Source: Eutypella sp. D-1 (Eukaryota; Ascomycota; Sordariomycetes; Xylariales; Diatrypaceae). From it: DNA of 64,000 nt. Position numbers and translations under genes: made by a program. Of this stretch, positions 23,468-34,098 are shown piece after piece (the stretch's first letter is position 1; the number at the start of each line of letters is the position of its first letter). Location: contig JAJTTP010000009.1 of the NCBI GenBank assembly GCA_023313575.1, positions 1,798,001 through 1,862,000 on the forward strand, written 5' to 3'. The notes beneath the pieces are model-generated. The model was given only the letters and a program-made list of their open reading frames with translations, did no database searches and had not been told where the DNA came from.

Positions 23468-26400
23468 ATGCAGTCCTCCAGCTCCTCCCAGCGCTCTATG
23501 CAGCGGAGGTCTCCAGGTCCCGGTCAAGGTCCGGGTCCGGGCCCTGAGATTGCCCCTCCTCCTCCTCCGGCTCGGTCAATGTCGCCAGCTATGCAGCCAC
23601 GATCTTCCGGGGCATCAAGTAGATCTGCCGGAGGGAGCTCAAGAAGAAATGTAAGTTCCTTACTTTCAAGGTTCCCTTCTACTCCAGTTCAATCCATACT
23701 TAACCCCCACCACCATCACCATCACCATCACCACCACCACCACCACCACCACCACTCCTCCATCTTCCATCACTCCTCATCCTAAGCATCTATCCCCCTT
23801 GACCTCAACATCCAAAAGAGAACAACCCACACCACAAACACCATACACTCATCTCTCTATCACCATCCGCACCTGTTCCCCATCCATCTGCATTCTCTCT
23901 ACCCTACCCACTTCAAAAATGGTTCGTCGAATTTCGAAGTCCAAGCTTCGTCTTGATCGCGGCGTAATGCAGGAGATGACTGGTATGCTGACTGTCGCGC
24001 TGAAGCAATCAAATGGCAGCTCCAATATGCCGTTATCCCAGATCGAGAAGAGCGTCACCCACCTTCTCGTCGCCACTAAACAGTTACTTGAGACCTTGAC
24101 TCAATGGTCTCGAGGTACTGCCTCAGATTCGCAAGTGTCCGACGTCTACGTCAGGTTAGGTTATGAGTTTAATATGGCATGCCGGGCATTTACTGCCATT
24201 AACGTTGACACCTCCGACCTCGGCAATGTTCCCGAGAATCTACGGCATATACTCGAGGCCACCCTGAGTCAAGAGGCAAGCACCGAGAGCCTCGAGAAGT
24301 ACCTTCCGAGAATACGCGACATCATAATCAATCTATTACACGGCTTGAAGAGGAAGCAGCAGAAACTGCGACAGAAACAGAATCGCGACAAGGAGGGAGG
24401 CGCTATATCCCCCGAGGGAAACAGTATAGCTGCGCGCACCATGAGTACGAGCACCGTTGGAAGCAGCAACACGGGCCTCACCACTCTCCTGAACGAGGGT
24501 TTGGATAATGGTTACCGTCCCGACGTACAGCGAGACAGTGCGGGCCAAGGTCATGCTGGGCCGTCGGGTATGGGTTCCTCGCCGAATCGCAGGTTGCCGC
24601 CGCGCGATCAGACGCAGACGCAGGCCTCGGTCAACTCTGAACAGTCCTCTCTATCCAGCACGACGATGCAAAACATACCGGTCCTTCCTCCGTATCCTGA
24701 CAACGACTCGACTATTCCGGCCGGCCCTTCGAGTAACAACACTGTCAATAATACTACCAATAACATTGTCAACAACCACAACAGCAACATCGACATCGAC
24801 TCATTCCCTCCGCCTCCCCCCCCTCCGAAGTCGCAACAGAGCGCTCTCGCTGCTTTACAGAGAGGCGGCGACCTGGAACGGAGAGCCTCGCGACGCTATT
24901 CAGCTTATCAGATATCCAAGCACCTAGGTGCGCATCCAAATGGCGTTCCCATGCTGCCGTCGCAAAACACACCCATCCCGAATCGGGGGCGCGGGGAAGT
25001 TAGGGAATCGATGCGGGCTGTTCAAGTTAGGGAGTCCCTCAAGCATAATCGCAACATGTCAAGTCAATCATCGAGACCCACGATAGATACTTCTTCGCCA
25101 GCTAGACCCTCAAGCAAGATAGTCGGAGAGGGTGCTCCCAAGACAGATCTGCCACCTTCTCGGTCTGGAACAACGCCTGTCGACTCTCCGGAAGAAAAAT
25201 ATAGGACCAGCGCTACTATTTCTGGTCCTCTCGATAACTTCCCGGTAGCCACTGGCCCCGAGTCTCCGGAAAAGCCAAAGCCGGCGCCCGACGCCTTCCC
25301 GGAGCCGCAACCCCAAGAAGCAACAAGACCTCGGACACCACCCGAAAAGCGACAAAAGAACTTTGCCTCGGAGCAATCTCCGCCGCTCGACAAGGAGCTC
25401 ACCTTGTTCTTGCAATACAAATCGAAGGTCAAGAAATTCGTTCTGCCCGAGGGCTACACGGACCTCAGCATCGGTCGGCTACAACTCGCCTTCATTGAGA
25501 AATTCTCCTGGAACACCACATTAAATGGAAGCGATCTACCGGAGATATACATACAAGACCCAGTATCTGGTGTACGCCATGAGCTGGAGGACCTCTCCGA
25601 TATCAAAGACCGAACCGTCCTAGCGCTGAATATAGAACCCCTCGACGAGGTCAAGAAGCATTTCGACGACGGCCTTGGCTCCCTCAAGAAAGCGATAGAT
25701 GAGGTTAAGCAAAATGTTACCGACCAAGGATCCGCTCTTCAGAGAGTATCTGACAGACAGCTGGAGGCCGCTAAAGAAATGGCGCGAATGGCTGCTGTTC
25801 CGTCCGCCCCTATAGGGGAGACGAAACTGAATGGATCTATCACAGTCGGAAAGCCGAATTCTGGTCAGTTCAGAGAGCTCCAAAGCCTTCGTCGCGACCT
25901 TGCTGTTCTGCGCCAGACCTATTCGAACTTCCAGTCCGAGATCGACAGTTCCATGGCTTCCCTGCGAACCAAGGCTGCGAATGTCAAAGTGGTCGCTGCC
26001 AAGGCCTCTGTCCCGAGTGCGGAGGGCGACTCTGGCTTCGCCTACGTCAAGAACGGCCGCAAACAGCTCAATACTGATTCGGACCGCTTGGTCACCAGAG
26101 TGGACGATCTTCAAGATCTGGTGGAGGACCTGCGCAAGGATGTCGTGAACAGGGGCGTGCGACCCTTGCCACGCCAGCTGGAGACCGTTTCCAAGGACAT
26201 TCAGGTTTTGACGAAGGAGCTGAAGTCGGTGGAGGCGTACATGAAGCGCGAGAAACCCATCTGGACGAAGTTCTGGGAGAAGGAACTCGAGGACGTGTGC
26301 CAAGGGCGCGATGAGCTCAAACTTATGGAGGACCTCATGGTAGACCTGCAGGACGATCTCGAGAAGGCGTCGGAGACGTTCGCGCTCGTGGAGCAGGCGA

Positions 26401-27089
26401 CGAAGGAGCAGATGAAGGAGAACACGCCGACGGCGCGACAGTTCTCGAAGGGGCTCACGAACCTCGGCAACACGCTGGACCCGGGCGCCGCGAAGGAGGG
26501 CGTGCTGGGCGAGGTCCGCGCGCTGCAGCCCAACCACGAGGACCGCCTCGAGGCCATCGAGCGCGCCGAGAAGCTCCGCCAAAAGGAGCTGCAGACCCGC
26601 GCCGACAACCCGCTCAAGAAGGAGCTCAGCACCTTCGTCCAGGAGGGCCGCCTCAAGAAGAGCGGTGGCTTTGAGGAGATCGAGCGCACTCGCAAGCTCA
26701 AGGAGGACCGCATCCGCCGCGAGGTCTGGGAGCGCATGAACGGTCTCCTGCCGGAGGAGGGGGCGGAAGGAGAAGAAGAAGAAGGAGAAGGGGACGAAGA
26801 GGAAGAACTGGAAGAGTTGGAAGGGGAGGAGGGAGAGGAAGAGGACGAGGAGGTAGAGGAGGAGGAGGGTGACGAAGAAGAGTACGTGGAGACGGAAACG
26901 GAGGCGGAGGGCGAGACAGTGGACGGGGACGAGGACGACGAGACAGCCGGCGTGGACGGCGACTCCGTCGTCGACGCTGCCGGCCACGCCAGCGACAGGG
27001 TCAGCTCGCCCGTGGAACCCAAGGACGATAAGGCGCGAGGGGAGCCGACAGAGGCAGCGGCGGCGGCGGCGAGTAGTCGGAAAGCGTGA
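23468..27089 (+). CDS. BUD6: Bud6/Aip3 polarity protein (formin-associated actin regulator)
   Basis: Exon 1 is 23468-23650 (61 codons, Ser/Pro-rich), with a gtaagt donor at 23651. The body runs to the stop at 27089. The acceptor is best placed at 23972 (phase 0), giving about 1,099 aa; other in-phase acceptors are possible. The conserved N-terminal region (IEKSVTHLLVATKQLLETL ... VYVRLGYEFN ... LPRIRDIIINLLHGLKRK, from about residue 75) is the Bud6 targeting domain. A disordered, phospho-site-rich linker follows, then the AIP3 core with coiled coils from about residue 560 to 960 (LTLFLQYKSKVKKFVLP; DLQDLVEDLRKDV). The last 100 residues are extremely acidic. Bud6 binds formin and actin monomers, and in hyphae works at tips and septa in the polarisome. 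The intron contains a CAC/CAT microsatellite. Confidence 0.9.
23707..23757. repeat. CAC/CAT microsatellite in the first Bud6 intron
   Basis: About 17 histidine-type triplets in a row. Read as protein this gives a poly-His run, but it lies between the donor and the acceptor of the Bud6 intron, so it is probably never translated. Confidence 0.75.
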
Positions 27090-27160
27090 TTTGTTCAAGT
27101 GTGTGTGTGGAGCAAGCAAGGAGGCGAACGATGGGAAAGGAAAGGAATTGGAACTGGACC

Positions 27161-27180
27161 GGATCGGATCGGATCGGATT
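27161..27180. repeat. (ggatc)3 + ggatt tandem repeat
   Basis: Pentanucleotide repeat just downstream of the Bud6 stop, probably in the 3'UTR. Confidence 0.75.
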
Positions 27181-27308
27181 GGGGGAGCGAATTCCTTTGT
27201 TACGAGTAGTGTAGTGTGTGTGGAAACAATGATGCGAGCCAATTGATGATACGACCTTTTTCCCCCCAACACCCAAAGATGAAAAACAATCACGCCTTTG
27301 TCACTCGC

Positions 27309-27328
27309 GTGTCGTGTCGTGTCGTGTC
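27309..27328. repeat. (gtgtc)4 tandem repeat
   Basis: Four exact copies downstream of Bud6. Confidence 0.8.
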
Positions 27329-27757
27329 CTATGTAACCAACAATTTCATAGTGAGGTGTGTATATATATTCAAGTTAGTGTATTTGTCTATGTGTGTTGA
27401 TTAATTTCAATCCCCCAACCCTGCGTCCTTAGTCTCGCGACTTCACCGTGCGAGGCTCTCCTTTCCATCTCCCTCCCGGTCCACCCAAGCTGCCGATCCG
27501 ATTCGGCTCGGTCGCCCACGCCGTCTCGGGTATATTGGCCATGAAAGGAGGCAGTTGGCATTTCATGTAATGGCATTCCTTTTTTTTGTTTTGGTTTCTT
27601 TTGTCTTACCCCCGTCCATGCACCCAGTGGCCAACGCTCAAGATGGAAACCTTCGTATCCGCAGCCGCCTACCGGAAATCCGGGGGGGGGAGGGGGCGGG
27701 TTCTTTCGCAAAGTACCAAGTAATTAAGCTTCTTCTAGCGAAGGGCGCAGTAGATAG

Positions 27758-27830
27758 GAATGTGCGTCTGCCCCATGGTCGAACGTGGTGTGTGTATCTT
27801 CAGCCAGGGCAAAAAGCCAGACGCACATTC
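27758..27830. other. 13-bp inverted repeat
   Basis: GAATGTGCGTCTG (27758-27770) and its exact reverse complement (27818-27830) flank a 47-nt spacer. It lies between Bud6 and the small ORF and could form a hairpin in a transcript. Confidence 0.5.
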
Positions 27831-28145
27831 AATAGACGTCCCGGAACAATGCCTCAGTCGCTCGGGCTGTTTTATTGTGTTATAGTTAGAGTCGTTCGCC
27901 TGTTCTCCCCGCTCGTTATGGCACAAGTCGAGCCCTCCGTTCCAGGACTAACGTGTATCAAAGCCGTTTTGGGGCTTTATATATTCTGTAGCACGCGTAG
28001 ATGAGTCCGGGTAATGTAGTCATTGCTCACCGCATCTCCGATACTTCTACAGTCTACACTCTAAGCACCGAAACTTCAAAGAAACCATTGCTATCTCTGC
28101 ACTACGCTCGTCACTTAACTTGAATCTTCTCCCCTTGATAAAAAT

Positions 28146-28418
28146 ATGGCGAGCTGGATCACCTCCCTCCTCTCTACGCCTCAGTCGCCTCGCCTTAGAA
28201 CCGAGACCCGCGTTCTAGGCTCCAGCTCCGGCTCTAACTCTAGTGCGGCTTCCACCAACAACACCGACAACACCGGCAGCGCCGCATCTACGACTAGCAT
28301 CCCCACCGCGACGCAGGAAGAGCAGCAGCAACAGCAGAAAGTCCGGGAGCAGAGGGCCGGGTTTCTTGATAATTTGGGCAGTGGGCGCGGCAAGAAGGGG
28401 GTGAATAAGAAACCGTAA
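28146..28418 (+). CDS. small hypothetical protein, 90 aa
   Basis: The ATG has a good A-rich context (aaaaatATGG) and no intron is needed. The N-terminus is moderately hydrophobic (MASWITSLLST). The middle is Ser/Thr/Asn/Gly-rich and disordered, then come a Gln run (EEQQQQQK) and a basic end (RGKKGVNKKP). I do not recognise a family. Composition, context and a good fit between two genes suggest a real short protein. The Gln run may vary between strains. Confidence 0.5.
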   Translation: MASWITSLLSTPQSPRLRTETRVLGSSSGSNSSAASTNNTDNTGSAASTTSIPTATQEEQQQQQKVREQRAGFLDNLGSGRGKKGVNKKP

Positions 28419-29146
28419 GGGTGGGGCATTTCGGTCGTGAATCCTGATCGCAAGGATGTAGGCATTGTATGTATGTAGGCCATTTAGGGGCTAATACGAG
28501 CTGTATCGCCTCAATATACAAAAATCCCGAACGCTCCAGGCTTTTCTAGTATTTGATGATTTACCAAATTTCCGTACGATGAAGTTTAATATGCATCTAC
28601 TCGTCTGAACGATGACTGTGCAAGGTATAGTTTCTTATAAATCCATGACATGATCAAACTATGTAACCTGATGGATCACTTACTGAGTTATTCACCTATG
28701 TTACGCAAGAAGAACTCGGCTGATTTGGATATCGAAGCGGGATACAACAGTTATATACAAAGATAGTCGAGCCTAAGTATAGGTAGGATGAATCGATCTT
28801 ATCTTCGTAAGTATATACGTATTCGAGTAGCAATGGGTCACCATCTATTCTGCCATGAACACCAAGATAGTAGGGATGAGCCGGCTAAATCAGCCGAGCA
28901 CAACATCTCCCGAATCTAAGACAAGCTTTTGACCCTTCAGACCCTTGAAGTCTAATTTCAGACTCTGGCTCATATTTATTGCCACTGGTACTTAATATGA
29001 TCGGTAGGATTCGGCATTGGCCCTGAGCCAAAGCGATTCGTATATTAAAACCAAGATCAAGCTCTCGCCGCGAGCTGAGAGATACCGAGCAACATGCATT
29101 CTCTATCAACAAGATTCAAGAGAAACTACCTTGGGAGTAGATAAAC
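28419..29146. other. intergenic, no feature seen
   Basis: AT-rich spacer between the small ORF and the chitin-binding protein gene. Short open frames on both strands lack content. Confidence 0.5.
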
Positions 29147-29633
29147 ATGATGCTAGTCCTTTCTGCAAGACTTATGGCGGCTTTCTTAGCCGCTGCCACC
29201 GTGGGGAGCGCGGAGGTATCCACCGACGGATCCTGCGGCCTTTCAGGAGCCGGCGAGGAAAAAGGCTACACCTGTCCCGGCGACGTGCAGTGCTGTGGCG
29301 CCACCGGCTGGTGCGGGACCTCGGAAGCGCACTGCCTGACGACCGTCGGGTGCCAAGCAGACTATTCCAACTCTACGGCGGCATGTACGGAGCCGGTGCC
29401 CGGGACGACGATCTCCCCAGACGGAACATGCGGCACCGAGGGAGCGGGGGAGTACGGCTACGTTTGCCCCGAGGAGGGGTTCACTTGCTGCTCTGCCTCG
29501 TGAGTGCATTCCTCGTGTTAGCATTATACGGAAACTTGTCTGCTAACTTTCGCATAGGGGATATTGCGGAGACACGGCTGATCACTGCGCTGCCGACAGT
29601 GGCTGTCAGGCCGACTATGGGACTTGTCAATGA
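29147..29633 (+). CDS. secreted protein with two hevein-type (CBM18) chitin-binding domains
   Basis: Exons 29147-29499 and 29558-29633 (gtgagt donor; tgctaac branch; catag acceptor) join in phase to give 142 aa; the unspliced frame stops at the donor. A signal peptide (about 1-22, ending VGSA) leads into domain 1 (about 24-75: SCGLSGAG...TCPG..QCCGATGWCG...HC...GC) and domain 2 (about 86-142: TCGTEGAG...CPEEGFTCCSASGYCGDTADHC...GC). Both have the Cys spacing and the SGYCG/TGWCG aromatic core of hevein-like CBM18 modules. The intron splits domain 2 at its CCS/GYCG core. There is no catalytic domain. Small secreted CBM18 proteins bind chitin and can shield hyphal walls or hide chitin fragments from hosts; that role is inference. 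Confidence 0.88.
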
Positions 29634-31180
29634 TAAGGAGGATAAGACATGACGCGATTCGTTCAAAGTTGTACCTAGTTCCTAGGCAGAACCCTGTCTT
29701 GGAAGCAGGAAGTAAAGGTCTGTGGGATCTGGGGCGATCGAAGAGTCCCACACTAGTGTTACCAGAGATGTCAATGTTCATCCCCAGACTCTTCTTCATC
29801 AGGGGTTTCAGGAGAATGAAGTAAAAAGCCGATAAGGTCCATTTTGCCACCAAAGCAGTGCAGTTCGTCAAGTGAACCCATTGCGGCAAAATCAATTTAA
29901 ATGGCAATGAAAGGAACCAGACTGGTTCACCATGCACCAGCCTCAGTGACTGGTTATCGACATCGATACCTATGCAACAGTGCGGGACGTCCCGTGCCGT
30001 GTGGGGCTAGACGATGGACAGACAACCTTAGGGTAGCTAGTGGGACATGTCAAGTATTCGGATTTTTGAGATATTAGATTTTGCAGTCACCTAGTCCCCT
30101 ATTTATTTCGGCCTCCTGTAACTTTAATCAACGCAAGCAACTACACCTTCCACACAGCCCGCACCGGCCTCATTCATGCTTGCAGTAACCAAATCGTCCT
30201 CACCATCCCAGCTTTCCGGTTCCAGTGCATCGTCATCTACTAGGACCGCCCCCTTGAACGATCTTTCAACACGGTGGGCTCTCTCCAATGTAGAGTTTCT
30301 TCTTGTGGTACATCTTCTGCACTTGGATGGCCAACACGAAGTGCGCCGGCCTTGCAAATGATGTTGCCATTGCCGAGTCTCCGGAAACTCCGTCGCGCCG
30401 ACGTTGACATTAAGGGACCCACCGGGTCCAGCTACAACCCCCCTGCCTTACCCTCGTGGCCCCGCCCACACTCTATGGATCCAGTTGCTCCCTAGTCGAT
30501 GTTCAACCCTGTCATGAGATACAGGTTCTTTGTAGCTTGACATCTCAATCTAGTCCTTGACGTGGTGGCTTACGTGTTTCGTCCAACGCCTTGCCGTGGA
30601 CAGCGGTTAAACGAAATCAAGACCTGGTATGAGGCGCAGCTGAGCCGGGGCCAGGGTACCCCTAGGTTCATGGGTAAAAGTGGATGGGTGGGTGCTCCTA
30701 AGCCTTATAACTGCCAGAACCCGACTGTTTGTTATCTGATAGAGATCCACAAGGCTGCGAGTACAAAGGACATGCTCCAACAAACTGTTGGGGCCCATGG
30801 CTCCGCTGATTGCCCCTATTTTGTTTGCCTTGTAGCTATTACATATATCCATCCTTTGGAGCTTTTGGAATAGATAGCCCTGTATGCTTCTCCTGTATGC
30901 TTCTCCTGTATGCTTCTCCTTCTTCTTCACGCTTTCTACGGATTCACTGAAGGAATCGACTTGTAGATGGTCGTTCATCACCATATCCACAGTCCAAGTC
31001 TCAATGATATAAGCCAGTAAATCCAGATAATCGATTTCATCACCATCTGCTACTTATTCTATTCATGCCCTTTGCAGGAACCCTCGTACTAAACGAATCT
31101 GTCGTTACGAAAACAACAACTTTGAACTTAATATTATAAATGTCCGGCGTTGACGTGAGTCACCCAAATCAACGGAAACC
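29634..31180. other. intergenic, 13-bp tandem repeat
   Basis: No supported gene. Overlapping short frames near 30124-30495 and 30562-30990 lack recognisable content. A three-copy 13-bp repeat lies at 30879-30917. The right end holds the promoter of the zinc-finger/ankyrin gene. Confidence 0.5.
30879..30917. repeat. 13-bp unit, three exact tandem copies
   Basis: The unit cctgtatgcttct is repeated three times without mismatch, then runs into a ct-rich tail. Confidence 0.85.
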
Positions 31181-33653
31181 ATGTCGCACACAAGCGGGGA
31201 TACGTCGACAGATATATTTAACATTGCATACGAATGCCTAAACTCTTTCGATCGTGTCGCATGGCGGTACAATAAACCAATACTCTGGCAGTCATCCACC
31301 CCGTGTGAGGATGATCTCGGACGAAAGAGAAGAGACCATCTCACCCACGACCTTATACGCCTTCGCAACAGCTTCTCGGGCTGGATTGGCGATACCGGTG
31401 CCTTTTCATCGACGGAGAGCTCACTGGATACGAAATTACGGGACTCGACGGAAATATCCACCATGGTGGTCGAGTTGCTGGAGATGGTCTTGAGGAACTT
31501 GAATCTTCGTGAGTGCCACGGCTCTCCTAACTTACCCAAAGTAGAGATACAAGAAGAGATCGCTAATGAATACGCGTATGCCTCCATCCACAGTCGACCC
31601 TAGGAATGACCAAGCGGGTTCAAATTCATATCAACCCGACGCCGTTACTTCAAGATGGAAAGACATCCTACAGGCAATCTCTTCTGCCCTAGATCGCCTA
31701 CAATTCTTAGCTGAAGCGATCAGGACAACGTCTGGGATGGGACTCGAGTACAGCATTGCGGTATTGCGCGGGGAAGATGACGTCGTGTTTCACAGGGACG
31801 CCATCACCTTGGTTCGAGGGAGATTCCCAGCCGCCCGTAAATCAATTTGTCAGCAACTGGCAGACTCCATTGCTGTTCGGCGCACAGCGCTTCTCCAGAA
31901 GCTTCGCCATCGAGGATCTCTCACTGTCAGGCAGGTGGTCGACAGTAGCGTGTCTTCCAAGCAAAGCCACAACTTAGAACCAGAGTTTAGACCGGCAGAA
32001 AGCCACCCAGCGAGAGATATGCTGGCAGCGAATCTCAGCAGTACAGCAATTGGCGTTACAAAAGCGCCCAGGTCTGATCCAGTGACCAGCACGGTATCTA
32101 CTACACAAAATGACTCATTTGTGTACCCCCCGCCGCCGAAACCAGACGAAGGACAAACACAGGTTCAATGCCCGTACTGTCCGATGACCCTCGACTACGC
32201 TGAAATAAAAAATGAAGGGTCGGAATATTGGATGCATCATGTCGATGAAGATCTCCAACCTTATTCATGCTTATTCCCTGAGTGTGCCAAAGCATTTGTG
32301 TTCTTTGCAGGCCGCCATGAATGGAACTCACATATGGAACGTGTTCACTATTATGGTTGGCCACAGAGGGTACACACCAGCTTCTGGTTTTGCGACATCA
32401 ACCATGACCCCCCGGAACAATTTGAAACGGAAATGATGTGGAGGAAACACATGAAGAATCTCCACTCCCATCCCGAACGCCGATTTAATGAGGTAGCCGA
32501 ATTCCAGCTCGACGCTTTGTCGTTGGAGAAACAACGACACATTATCCGAGACCGTTTTGTGTGCCCTCTCTGCGAGCAGATTCCCGACAAGATTCGACCC
32601 ACAGCGGAGAAGGGAACTGGAAACCTAGAAGAGGCGTATGCATTTCTATGTGATCATATTGGAAACCACATCAAATCCCTTTCGCTATTGGCCGTGCCGT
32701 GCATGGAAATCACAAACGGAACCGACGAAGAATCGATCGTGATGAAGGACTCCTTTAGGAGAATCATGAATGAAGGTTCTGTTCCTCAGCCCCCAAGTGC
32801 AATAGAGCTAATGGAGGGGGTTTCCCTGCCTTCCGAAACTTCTTATACACTGGACCGCGAGGGCGTTGCCCCTGTAGTGCCTGGCTCAGAATCAGCATGG
32901 GATGAGGAATCATCAGACTACACCCCCCAAGATCCCCCCCTAGATATGGTGGATTTCGAATGGACCCAGGCTTGGAAGGCTTGGAAAGAGCTAAGGGGTC
33001 GCAACGTTCACGAATCCCTCGATTCGGATCCAGTCATCGAACACTTCATAGCACAGAGACTAGCTACCAATGCCGCGGAAACTATCCCGGATAGTTCTTC
33101 TGCAGAGAACTATGAAGTTGATTACAGGGATCCTTCTGGCCGCACGCCACTTTCAGAGGCAGCTGAAGCTGGACACGCAGCTGATGTGAGCCTGTTACTT
33201 GAACGTGGAGCAGATATAAATGCTGTCGACCGAAATCGACGGACACCACTTTTATGGGCCGCCAAGAATGGACAGGGCGCTGCTGTACAATTTCTTCTTG
33301 AAAAAGGTGCAAACGTCGAGATACAGGATAGCCTTGGTCAAACGCCTCTGTTGTGCGCAGTTAAGGGAGGTCACGAAGCCGTCGTGCGACTACTTCTCGA
33401 GAAAGGTGCAGACTTCGAGACACGTGGTAAGGATGGCCGAACGCCTTTGTCATATGCAGCTGAGAAAGGTCATGAGGCCGTTGTGAAGCTTCTTCTTGAA
33501 CAGGGAGCAGATGTCAACGCAGAGGATGATCGCAGCAGGACATCACTATCTTACGCAGTTGAGAACGGGCATGACGCTATCGCACGGTTACTCCTGGCGT
33601 GTGGCGAAGATGATGTAGTTCAAGGCAACTGGAAGAGGAGGAGGGTTTCCTAA
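31181..33653 (+). CDS. C2H2 zinc-finger and ankyrin-repeat protein
   Basis: Exons 31181-31508 and 31594-33653 join in phase (donor cgtgagt, branch gctaatg, acceptor cacag) to give 795 aa. Earlier acceptors leave the wrong frame. The N-terminus (DIFNIAYECLNSFD...RDHLTHDLIRLRNSFSGWIGDTGA) is a helical domain found at the head of many fungal zinc-finger/ankyrin proteins. From about residue 300 come Cys/His clusters: CPYC, then CLFPEC...HEWNSHMERVH (a regular C2H2 finger), then MWRKHMKNLH and CPLCEQ. From about 615 to 785 there are five ankyrin repeats with TPL.AA..GH and LLL(E/K)GAD signatures. These proteins are thought to act as scaffolds or in fungal self/non-self recognition; the partner is unknown. 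The end carries a basic KRRR cluster. Confidence 0.85.
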
Positions 33654-34098
33654 ATAATCGAGCTATTGTAAATGTAATGGTGTCTAGATCCCAAATCTAC
33701 TATTATAGTAGAGCTCTAGCTGGATCGCCGTCATAAGGCTAGCGTCCCGGACCCTATATAGTCAAGCTTCTGGCCGGACTATCCCTCCTTTCTTCTTGTT
33801 GCATCCTCTCAAATGGGACGATTACGCGCCTGGCACAGAGCTTTCTAATGAGTATGGACAGCATGCAGCTGACGATCCCTCCAATATTGAGTAGGTTAAG
33901 TGATGGCTCGGGCCAGGTTTACTATCTTAGTACTGGCTGTATTACGTGACATCCCATATCTAATAACCGACACTGTCCTTGCGTAGCGAAACAAGTTGTA
34001 CTGGTGGGTAGTTAGGAGACGCTACACTCTATAATGGGAGGTGCTGCAGAAGGAAATGCTGCCTGCCGCATGCCAAACAAGCCAAGCCGCTCATCCAC
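33654..34098. other. convergent spacer
   Basis: Lies between the 3' ends of the ankyrin gene and the helicase gene and presumably holds both 3'UTRs. A palindrome-like tactattatagtagag sits near 33699. Confidence 0.5.

Larger units (their letters stand above)
27090..28145. other. intergenic, Bud6 3' region
   Basis: Contains (ggatc)3 at 27161-27175, (gtgtc)4 at 27309-27328 and a 13-bp inverted repeat at 27758-27830. The open frame 27555-28004 has no coding character. The last 100 bases are the likely promoter and leader of the small downstream gene. Confidence 0.5.

Noticed and set aside
23700..23785. Poly-histidine protein stretch
   Set aside because: The histidine triplets lie after a good donor site in the first Bud6 intron, so translation is unlikely.
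25620..27293. 557-codon open frame antisense to Bud6
   Set aside because: It is a mirror of the Glu/Lys/Leu-rich coding strand, lacks any domain, and Bud6 on the plus strand has clear family motifs.
27555..28004. 149-codon plus frame after Bud6
   Set aside because: Crosses a 13-bp inverted repeat and a G run and shows no coding character.
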